Assembly: GCA_031258615.1 (NCBI GenBank)
Contig: JAIRMP010000165.1
Location: 1-5,719 of the forward strand
Reading direction: 5' to 3'
Origin: Spirochaetaceae bacterium
GTDB taxonomy: Bacteria > Spirochaetota > Spirochaetia > Treponematales > Breznakiellaceae
Length of the DNA stretch: 5,719 nt
Shown here in pieces: positions 1 through 4,726 of the stretch (position 1 is its first letter; each line of letters opens with the position of its first letter). Under the pieces are notes generated by a model, which did no database searches, had not been told where the DNA came from, and worked only from the letters and a program-made list of their open reading frames with translations. The translations under genes and the position numbers were made by a program.

Positions 1-61
1 CAATGGAATCGTATTTGCCTTTGAGATAATATGCACAAATATTCGTATCAAGGAAGTACAT
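1..61 (-). CDS. vapC: VapC-like PIN-domain toxin, N-terminal 20 residues (partial, runs off window)
   Basis: Reading the minus strand from the ATG at 61-59 gives MYFLDTNICAYYLKGKYDSI before the window ends. The hydrophobic strand followed by LDTN at residues 4-7 is the hallmark opening of PIN-domain ribonucleases; D5 would be the first of the metal-binding acidic residues. VapC toxins of this family are about 130 residues and cleave RNA, often initiator tRNA or rRNA, when released from a cognate antitoxin. The start is supported by the TAATG arrangement: the upstream reading frame ends in TAA at 63-61 and shares one base with this ATG, the usual translational coupling of antitoxin-toxin pairs. 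The rest of the domain, including the other acidic residues, lies outside the window, so whether the gene is intact cannot be judged. Confidence 0.75.
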   Translation of the reverse strand, partial: MYFLDTNICAYYLKGKYDSI

Positions 62-171
62 TACAGCGGTTCTCTGGGTATATCATATTTTGCTTCTATA
101 TTGTCCGGTTCAACAAATGCTTCATCTTTTATTCGGCCATTCTGGTTTAATACCCCGCCGTTTGCGGCGGC
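61..171 (-). pseudogene. Probable antitoxin C-terminal remnant, no start codon
   Basis: The minus-strand frame that ends with TAA at 63-61 is open back to a TGA at 174-172. It contains no ATG, GTG or TTG. Its translation ends in DEAFVEPDNIEAKYDIPREPL, an acidic, proline-containing tail of the kind that wraps around a toxin. Its one-base overlap with the VapC-like start makes an antitoxin the natural reading, but I do not recognise the antitoxin family from the tail alone. The upstream end runs straight into a CCGCCG/CGGCGG palindrome at 155-170, so the simplest interpretation is that the DNA-binding N-terminus was lost when repeat DNA moved in. The tail is AT-rich compared with the metabolic genes. 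Alternative: an intact antitoxin reached by a frameshift or a non-standard start; I saw no good candidate. Confidence 0.5.
155..170. repeat. 6-bp GC palindrome at the edge of the antitoxin remnant
   Basis: CCGCCG (155-160), loop TTTG, CGGCGG (165-170) is a perfect inverted repeat. It is followed by CTCA, resembling the GGCTCATT border seen on the palindrome at 408-443. It marks the point where recognisable antitoxin-tail sequence stops and repeat-rich sequence starts. Confidence 0.6.
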
Positions 172-227
172 TCAAGAAATGCATCGCTTTCACAAAAAAC
201 TGGTAGTAGAACTGCCATGTACCGCGT

Positions 228-254
228 GTTCAGTGTGCCACCGGCACACTGAAC
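228..254. repeat. Perfect 12-bp hairpin
   Basis: GTTCAGTGTGCC (228-239) and GGCACACTGAAC (243-254) are exact reverse complements separated by three bases (ACC). This is the longest perfect stem with a short loop in the window. No T-tract follows on either strand, so it does not qualify as a standard intrinsic terminator. It lies about 350 bases downstream of the dehydrogenase stop and could still slow polymerase or protect an mRNA 3' end. It may equally be just another member of the palindromic repeat cluster. Confidence 0.75.
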
Positions 255-257
255 AAC

Positions 258-280
258 GGCAAGCCGCTACGCGGCTTGTC
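258..280. repeat. Inverted repeat with 10-bp stem (one G-T pair)
   Basis: GGCAAGCCGC (258-267), loop TAC, GCGGCTTGTC (271-280). Seven inner pairs, AAGCCGC against GCGGCTT, are perfect; one G-T wobble lies further out. It begins only three bases after the preceding 12-bp hairpin, so the two would form adjacent stem-loops in a transcript. Confidence 0.65.
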
Positions 281-318
281 TATACGAACGAACCTCCGCT
301 GAAATAAACCTTTTACTA

Positions 319-353
319 AAGATACCGCAGGGCTTGCCCTGCGGAGGTTCATT
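319..353. repeat. Short dispersed palindromic repeat, copy 1
   Basis: Left border AAGATACCGC (319-328), right border GCGGAGGTTCATT (341-353). Between and including the border ends is a 9-bp inverted repeat, CCGCAGGGC (325-333) against GCCCTGCGG (336-344). The same borders recur about 83 bases downstream around a different stem-loop, which makes this a repeat family rather than a lone hairpin. A reverse-oriented match to the right border, AACCTCCGC, sits at 291-299. Confidence 0.7.
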
Positions 354-401
354 ATAAATTTCCGCAGCCGATCGAGCCGACGCGCAACCCATACAATGTT
401 T

Positions 402-452
402 AAGATACCGCGCAGCAAACTTGTTTGCGCGCTTGCTGCGCGGAGGCTCATT
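402..452. repeat. Short dispersed palindromic repeat, copy 2
   Basis: Left border AAGATACCGC (402-411) and right border GCGGAGGCTCATT (440-452) match copy 1 at 10/10 and 12/13 positions. The interior is a different, longer palindrome: CCGCGCAGCAA (408-418) pairs perfectly with TTGCTGCGCGG (433-443), with a nested CAAAC/GTTTG pair at 416-427 that gives an alternative fold. Conserved edges around variable stems are typical of REP-like or MITE-like non-autonomous elements. Confidence 0.7.
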
Positions 453-476
453 CAATCGTCGACACTGTAGTCGCGT

Positions 477-500
477 GCGGAGGCTGGGGGGGGGGGGGGG
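477..500. repeat. Truncated repeat border joined to a 15-base G tract
   Basis: GCGGAGGCT at 477-485 matches the right border of the palindromic repeat family. It is followed at once by 15 consecutive G residues (486-500). The tract lies outside any credible coding sequence, downstream of the dehydrogenase gene. Such homopolymers are prone to slippage, and the exact count may be a sequencing or assembly uncertainty. Confidence 0.7.
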
Positions 501-507
501 CAGCGGA

Positions 508-544
508 AGCCCGCAGGGCTGTAACGCGGGGTCGGCAATTTGCC
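508..544. repeat. Pair of small palindromes downstream of the dehydrogenase gene
   Basis: AGCCC (508-512) pairs with GGGCT (516-520), and CCCGC (510-514) can alternatively pair with GCGGG (526-530). Just after, CGGCAA and TTGCCG flank a single T, forming a near-perfect palindrome over about 533-545. Nothing resembling a promoter or an intrinsic terminator was seen between here and the dehydrogenase stop at 609. Confidence 0.4.
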
Positions 545-608
545 GCAGCTTCCCCCATCTGAACAGTTACCAAAAATCGTAACCCGCCTGCCCCGCGCGG
601 TCGTTTCG

Positions 609-1721
609 TTATCCGCCCAGCGACCTCGCCAGCACCTCTAGCAGATCAGCCTTGTCGGGTCTGACGGCGCTGTTGGCGATATGTTTGGCTTGAAGCGCGA
701 TGCCGGCGTACTGTTCGATTTCGGCATCGGTGAATTTCTCCCGCTCGCCGAGAAGCCCGTCAATGACCACGTCAAATTCGTCGAGGCTGTCCATGCCCAG
801 CGCGGCCAGTATCTCGCCCACACGGTTCGCGCCTGAGGCTTTCTCCTTACGCTGGACAAACCGGAGGTACGCGCCCAACAGGAGGCCGTTAGCCCTGCCG
901 TGGTCTATGTGCCTGAAATAGGTGAGCGAATAACCCAGGGCGTGAACCGCGATCGTTCCCGTGTTGGCGATGACCGTGCCGTCCAGCGTCGCGGCAAAAA
1001 GCAGCTTCTCGCGGACAGCGGGATCGTCGATGCGGCCCGATCTGAGGGCGGAGAGACATTCGGCGAAAGCCCTGATACCGCTTTTCGCGGCGGCGTCCGT
1101 GAAGGCCGAAGCGCGAGCGCCCAGCATACCCTCCACCGCGTGGGACAGGGCATCCAGCGCCGTGTTGATCAGGGTGTTCCGGCTCAGACTCAGAATATAC
1201 CGTGCGTCCAGAAACGCGACGCGGGGAAAAAGCAGAGGCGAGGAGAGGGAAGACTTCGATTGAATGGCGTCGTTGTTGAGGATGGCGTACTGGGTTACCT
1301 CCGAACCGGTGCCGGCGGTGGTCGGGACGGCGGCCACCGGCAGGGCCTTGTCAAAGGGCGTGGTAAACAGGGCGCGGGCGGACAGGGAGTTCACCGCGAT
1401 GGCCGCCACGGCCTTGCCGGTGTCCATGGACGAGCCGCCGCCAACGGCAACGACAAAATCGCAAGCCTCGCGCCGGGCAAGCTCGGCGGCTTCAAAGACG
1501 CCGGCTATCGTCGGGTTTGCCGTTACCCGGTCAAAGAGGGCGTAGACCTGGCCGTTGGCCTCCAGCGCCCTTATCACATCGTCAAGCGAACCGTTCTTTT
1601 TGGCCGAACTCCGGCCCGTAACGATCAGCGCCTTTTTCCCCAGCCCGCCAAGAAGCGGCGCGTTATCAACCAGGGCGTTTTCGCCCCCCACAATCTTTGT
1701 GGGCATATAATAATTCGTCAT
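609..1721 (-). CDS. Iron-containing alcohol dehydrogenase; candidate malonate semialdehyde reductase
   Basis: A complete 370-residue group III (Fe-type) alcohol dehydrogenase, the usual length for the family. The N-terminal dinucleotide-binding half carries GGGSSMDTGK (94-103) and the phosphate/nicotinamide loop PTTAGTGSEV (133-142). The C-terminal helical half holds the divalent metal site: D190 and H194 in DALSH, H260, and H274 in the HG motif, with spacing like that of FucO. All ligands are present, so it should be active. The start is set by ATGA: its ATG (1721-1719) overlaps the aminotransferase stop by four bases, indicating translational coupling. As last gene after a beta-alanine-type transaminase, its likely job is NAD(P)H reduction of malonate semialdehyde to 3-hydroxypropionate in the cytoplasm. 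The family is certain. The substrate is inferred; reduction of succinate semialdehyde or another aldehyde would fit the motifs equally well. Confidence 0.93.
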   Translation of the reverse strand: MTNYYMPTKIVGGENALVDNAPLLGGLGKKALIVTGRSSAKKNGSLDDVIRALEANGQVYALFDRVTANPTIAGVFEAAELARREACDFVVAVGGGSSMDTGKAVAAIAVNSLSARALFTTPFDKALPVAAVPTTAGTGSEVTQYAILNNDAIQSKSSLSSPLLFPRVAFLDARYILSLSRNTLINTALDALSHAVEGMLGARASAFTDAAAKSGIRAFAECLSALRSGRIDDPAVREKLLFAATLDGTVIANTGTIAVHALGYSLTYFRHIDHGRANGLLLGAYLRFVQRKEKASGANRVGEILAALGMDSLDEFDVVIDGLLGEREKFTDAEIEQYAGIALQAKHIANSAVRPDKADLLEVLARSLGG

Positions 1722-3040
1722 ACCATACCATCCACTATGCCAAGCGCTTCGTCCAGAATAGCCATCTCCTCGGCCAACTGTTCCTTCGTAATGATGAGGG
1801 GCGGGGCAACGAGTATCATATTCTCATGCGTATAGGTCATAAACCCGCGCCCGGCAAGCTCCCCGTTTATCTTTTTCATTATCCCGTCCGGGTCCTTCCC
1901 GTAGGGGACAAGGGCCTCCTTCGTCTTGCGGTCCTTCACCAGTTCCACCGCGCCGAAAAGCCCTATGCAGCGCGCGTCCCCGATACACCTGTGCCTTTCC
2001 TTGAGGCTCGCAAAGATCACCGCCAACTCCGCGCCGCGTTCCTTTACATTGTCCAGCACCTTGTGCTCCCGGTAATAGTTGAGCGCGGCGATACCGGCGG
2101 CGCAACCCAGCGGGTGGCCTGAGTAGGTGAGGCCGCAGGAGAGCAGGTTGTCGTCAAAGTGCGCGGCGATTTTTGACGAAACCGCGCAGCCGCCAAGCGG
2201 GACATACCCGCAGGTAATCCCCTTGGCAAAGGCCACGATGTCCGGCTTGATGTTGAAATGTTCAAAGGCGAACATCCTTCCCGTGCGGCCAAAGCCCATC
2301 ATCACCTCATCGCAGATCAGCATGATGCCGAACTCGTCGCAGACCTTACGCAGGCCCTCAAAGTAGCCTTTGGGCGGAATGATAGCGCCGTTTGTGCCGG
2401 TTACCGTCTCGCAGATCACCGCGGCAATGCTGTCAGGGTTTTCGTAAAGCGCCTGTTCACGGAAGCGGCGCACATAGTAGGCCGCGGCGTCCTCGTCCGA
2501 GGAGAACGGGAGATCGTCCCGGTACACGTAGGGATCGAAAAACTTGATAAAGCCGGGAATGCCCGGTTCAAGGGGATAGCGGCGGGGTTCGCCGGTCAGG
2601 TTGCCCGCGCCAAAGGTTGACCCGTGGTAGCTGCGGTAGCGGGAAAACACCTTGTAACGGCCTGTGTACATACGCGCCATCTTGATAGCGTTTTCGTTGG
2701 CGTCCGCGCCGGCGTTGGTAAAAAACACCTTGCCGAAGTTGTCCGGCAGCAGATCAATGATCATCCTGGCAAGCTCGCCCCGCGCCTCGTTTCCGTAGGA
2801 CGGCGAGATATAGCAGCACCGATCCGCCTGCTTTTTAATCGCGTCAATGATCGCCTTGTTGCCGTGCCCCAGGTTCAGGTTGACAAGCTGGCTGGACATA
2901 TCGGCGTAGCGTTTCCCGGACGGGTCCCACATATAGATGCCATCGGCCCTTTCAATGACTATGGGGTCAAGCCCCCGCTGTTTCGACCATGACTGCAAGT
3001 TGTACCTGGCATGGTTTGTTTTTATGGATTGTTCCGACAT
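1718..3040 (-). CDS. Class III PLP-dependent aminotransferase; candidate beta-alanine aminotransferase
   Basis: A complete 440-residue fold-type I omega-aminotransferase. Visible landmarks are TNAGADANENAIK (108-120) for phosphate binding, YHG (138-140) for ring stacking, the DE pair at 244-245 in LICDEVMMGFGRTG with D244 contacting the pyridine nitrogen, the Schiff-base lysine K273 in FAKGIT, and T305 in LTYSGHPLGCA. These enzymes move a terminal amino group from a beta- or gamma-amino acid to pyruvate or 2-oxoglutarate. AAGGAG lies seven bases before the ATG and fixes the start. The stop overlaps the dehydrogenase start by four bases, and the amidohydrolase gene ends 51 bases upstream. Beta-alanine made by that enzyme is the natural substrate, giving malonate semialdehyde and glutamate or alanine. 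GABA or taurine aminotransferase activity cannot be excluded from sequence. Confidence 0.93.
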   Translation of the reverse strand: MSEQSIKTNHARYNLQSWSKQRGLDPIVIERADGIYMWDPSGKRYADMSSQLVNLNLGHGNKAIIDAIKKQADRCCYISPSYGNEARGELARMIIDLLPDNFGKVFFTNAGADANENAIKMARMYTGRYKVFSRYRSYHGSTFGAGNLTGEPRRYPLEPGIPGFIKFFDPYVYRDDLPFSSDEDAAAYYVRRFREQALYENPDSIAAVICETVTGTNGAIIPPKGYFEGLRKVCDEFGIMLICDEVMMGFGRTGRMFAFEHFNIKPDIVAFAKGITCGYVPLGGCAVSSKIAAHFDDNLLSCGLTYSGHPLGCAAGIAALNYYREHKVLDNVKERGAELAVIFASLKERHRCIGDARCIGLFGAVELVKDRKTKEALVPYGKDPDGIMKKINGELAGRGFMTYTHENMILVAPPLIITKEQLAEEMAILDEALGIVDGMV

Positions 3041-3091
3041 AACGATTCTCCTTTGCCTATTTTCCTTTCAGTGGATTGTATCATTTTTTTA
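3041..3091. other. Short AT-rich intergenic spacer with tandem ATCATTTTTT
   Basis: The 51-base gap between the amidohydrolase stop and the aminotransferase start contains runs of T on the plus strand (A-rich in the mRNA). A near-tandem TATCATTTTTT motif at 3080-3103 spans the amidohydrolase stop codon. No hairpin was seen, so transcription probably continues through it. Confidence 0.45.
3048..3053 (-). promoter_or_regulatory. Ribosome binding site of the aminotransferase gene
   Basis: AAGGAG on the minus strand, seven bases before the ATG at 3040. It is a near-consensus Shine-Dalgarno sequence and shows that this gene is initiated independently rather than by coupling to the amidohydrolase, 51 bases upstream. 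Confidence 0.8.
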
Positions 3092-4324
3092 TCATTTTTT
3101 ATCTATGGCGAGCACGGTGTTAAGCGCCACGTTTACACCCGCCCAGGCCTCGTCGAGGGAGGTAAACTCTTCCTCGCAGTGGCTGTGGCCGTCCTTGCTG
3201 GGGACAAAGATCATCGTGGTGGGCAGCATATCGGAGACGTACTGCGCGTCGTGCCCCGGCCCGGAGTGCATGATCATATACGAATAGCCCAGTTCCCTCG
3301 CGTTCTTTTCCACAAGCCCGACAAGTTCCCGGTTGAATTCGCACCGTTTGCGGGACCACGCTTCTTTATACGTTACCGGACATTTGTCAAATTCTTTGGG
3401 AATACCCTTTATGGTTTCGAGAGCTTTCGCAAGCACGGCAGGGTCCCAATGGCGGACATCAAGAGAAAATTCAACTTCGTCAGGGATAACCGTATGCACA
3501 TTCGGGTGCAGTTTTATCTCGCCGGTGGTGTATACGATGTCCTTGGGGAATGTATCCAGCTCCGCATGAATCCACTTAATGGCGCTGGCCGCCGCGAGCA
3601 GCGCGTCTTTTCGGAAAGACATGGGCGTAGTGCCCGCGTGGTCGGCCTGACCCTGCGTACGAATACGGTAATTGAACATACCGACAACCCCGTCAACAAC
3701 GCCTATCTGTTTCTTCGCGGCTTCCAGAATGGGCCCCTGCTCTATATGCAGTTCAAGCATGGCGCAGTAATCTCGTGCGTTGAGCCGGTTTTTTTCATCT
3801 CCCGCAAAACCCGATGTCGCAAGCGCCTCGCCGAAGGTCCCTCCCGCCTCTGGGAAAACGCCCTTTGACGCAAGCACCGTTGCCTTGTCGAATTTCCCAC
3901 AGATGACCCCTGAGGACATCATGGCCGGCGGATAGAGAGAACCTTCCTCGTTTGTCCATATCATCGCGGTAAGCGGGTGGCGGTGGGGTATCTTTTCGGC
4001 AACCACGGTTTCCAGCGTTTCCATTGCGGCAATAACGCCCAGTATGCCGTCGTAGTTGCCGCCGTTCCTCACCGAGTCCGCGTGGCTCCCCATCACGATA
4101 CGCGGAAGCCCCGCGTCCGATCCGGCAATGGTGGCGTACATATTCGCCATGTCGTCCGTCACGACCTCCGCGCCTATCGCGGCCATACGCCTGGAAAATT
4201 CCTTGCGCGCCGCTATTGCCTCCGGGGAAAGGGAAAAACGGGTTACACCGCCCTTTCCGGCGGCTCCGAATTGGGAAAAAGTTTCTATCTTGTCTTTTAC
4301 CCTGTTTTTGTTACACTGATACAT
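3092..4324 (-). CDS. M20-family N-carbamoyl amino acid amidohydrolase (candidate beta-ureidopropionase)
   Basis: A complete 410-residue member of the M20 hydantoinase/carbamoylase subfamily, which includes N-carbamoyl-L-amino acid hydrolases, allantoate amidohydrolase and yeast-type beta-alanine synthase. The dimetal site is complete: H81 in GSHADS, D92 in GGNYDGILGV, E126/E127 in WTNEEGS, H193 in ELHIEQGP, and H382 near the C-terminus in GHSHCEEEF. The dimerisation and substrate-carboxylate region is also present: GQADHAGTTPMSFRKDA (225-241) and SGPGHDAQ (354-361). The reaction is hydrolysis of an N-carbamoyl group to an amine, CO2 and ammonia. I chose ATG 4324 over an in-frame ATG ten codons upstream because GGAGG ends five bases before it. 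With preA upstream and an omega-aminotransferase downstream, N-carbamoyl-beta-alanine is the best substrate guess. Allantoate or other carbamoyl amino acids remain possible. Confidence 0.92.
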   Translation of the reverse strand: MYQCNKNRVKDKIETFSQFGAAGKGGVTRFSLSPEAIAARKEFSRRMAAIGAEVVTDDMANMYATIAGSDAGLPRIVMGSHADSVRNGGNYDGILGVIAAMETLETVVAEKIPHRHPLTAMIWTNEEGSLYPPAMMSSGVICGKFDKATVLASKGVFPEAGGTFGEALATSGFAGDEKNRLNARDYCAMLELHIEQGPILEAAKKQIGVVDGVVGMFNYRIRTQGQADHAGTTPMSFRKDALLAAASAIKWIHAELDTFPKDIVYTTGEIKLHPNVHTVIPDEVEFSLDVRHWDPAVLAKALETIKGIPKEFDKCPVTYKEAWSRKRCEFNRELVGLVEKNARELGYSYMIMHSGPGHDAQYVSDMLPTTMIFVPSKDGHSHCEEEFTSLDEAWAGVNVALNTVLAIDKK

Positions 4325-4329
4325 CTTAA

Positions 4330-4334
4330 CCTCC
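4330..4334 (-). promoter_or_regulatory. Ribosome binding site that decides the amidohydrolase start
   Basis: GGAGG on the minus strand lies five bases before ATG 4324. The longer reading from ATG 4354 would place this Shine-Dalgarno inside the coding region and add a ten-residue extension (MLIELNMEVK) encoded by AT-rich intergenic sequence, so the shorter start is preferred. Confidence 0.75.
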
Positions 4335-4397
4335 ATATTCAATTCAATTAACAATTAACAAATCAGCAGAGCCGTCACAATTCCTCATTACTCATTA
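4335..4397. repeat. AT-rich spacer with short tandem repeats upstream of the amidohydrolase gene
   Basis: CAATT-type units recur at 4339-4362, and a perfect tandem CTCATTA CTCATTA occupies 4384-4397, ending where the PIN fragment becomes recognisable. On the minus strand a weak TTGTGA followed 17 bases later by TAATTG could act as a sigma-70-like promoter for the downstream three genes, but it departs from consensus and I give it little weight. Confidence 0.35.
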
Positions 4398-4726
4398 TGG
4401 AAGTAATCTACGGCTTCAGACCCCAAAAGACCGATGCCGGCATGAACGAACTGTGGCAGGATGTTCTCACCCTGCCGGTTACAATTATTCGGGAGATTTC
4501 CAATTGTATTATTGATGAGGCTGCCCGCTTGAAGTCCGTTTACAAGATGTCCCTCGCGGATTCTATCGGTCTTGCTACCGCCGTCGAACTTTTCGCCGCG
4601 TTTGTTACTTCCGATCACGGCGAGCTTGCGGCTGTTGAGCAGCACGAACCTATCTCCTTTCTCTTGCTTCCGCCCCGCCCCAAAAAAACGAATAGCGCCC
4701 ATACCTCACCCCTCATTCCTTGCTAA
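4397..4726 (+). pseudogene. N-terminally truncated PIN-domain (VapC-like) protein on the opposite strand
   Basis: The translation from 4397 begins MEVIYGF, which matches the middle of a PIN domain (the E of E-V-x-Y-G is the second acidic residue, here E2). It continues with LKSVYKMSLADSIGLATA, where D55 sits in the conserved S-x-A-D-S motif, and FVTSDHGEL with D73, ending in an ISFLLL strand near residue 91. The first 40 or so residues of a PIN domain, with the catalytic DTN motif, are absent: the frame is open upstream only to a TAA at 4349-4351 and shows no such motif. There is no Shine-Dalgarno before the ATG. The last dozen residues look like read-through, and the frame overlaps the preA 3' end by 21 bases in convergent orientation. 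I read it as a decayed toxin gene lying inside the pyrimidine cluster. A small expressed protein is less likely. Confidence 0.7.

Larger units (their letters stand above)
172..608. other. Gene-free, repeat-dense intergenic region
   Basis: About 437 bases separate the antitoxin remnant from the dehydrogenase stop codon. Open frames of 60-75 codons exist on both strands, but their translations are largely read-through of palindromic repeat sequence (for example NEPPRSKRANKF and NEPPQGKPCGIF from the two bordered repeats), so I do not call them genes. The content is the hairpins, the two bordered repeats, the G tract and the small palindromes listed separately. There is no tRNA, rRNA or CRISPR array. 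A classical hairpin-plus-T-tract terminator for the minus-strand operon was not found. Confidence 0.6.

Noticed and set aside
101..307. Plus-strand 68-codon frame
   Set aside because: It runs antisense through the antitoxin tail and then through several hairpins. It shows no protein-like motif.
319..452. Two bordered repeats as a minimal CRISPR array
   Set aside because: The conserved parts flank variable palindromes instead of alternating as identical repeats with non-palindromic spacers. There are only two copies and no cas genes nearby.
230..455. Two overlapping minus-strand frames of 73 and 62 codons in the intergenic region
   Set aside because: Both translate the palindromic repeats (NEPP...GKPCGIF-type peptides). 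No ribosome site was seen, and the composition is explained by the repeat elements.
566..583. GTTAC/GTAAC inverted repeat as terminator after the dehydrogenase gene
   Set aside because: The stem is only five A/T-containing pairs, and the T-run lies in the loop on the minus strand rather than after the stem.
900..1835. Plus-strand open frame of 311 codons antisense to the dehydrogenase gene
   Set aside because: It lies over a complete Fe-ADH with all metal ligands. Its translation is glycine/arginine rich with no recognisable motif, as expected for a shadow frame in GC-rich DNA.
3011..3868. Plus-strand open frame of 285 codons antisense to the amidohydrolase
   Set aside because: It is the shadow of a well-supported M20 enzyme. 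Its product has no domain features and starts inside the aminotransferase gene.
4388..4702. Minus-strand 104-codon frame that would sit in the operon direction between preA and the amidohydrolase gene
   Set aside because: The opposite strand encodes clear PIN-domain motifs over the same bases, so this frame is its shadow. Its translation has no recognisable family signature.
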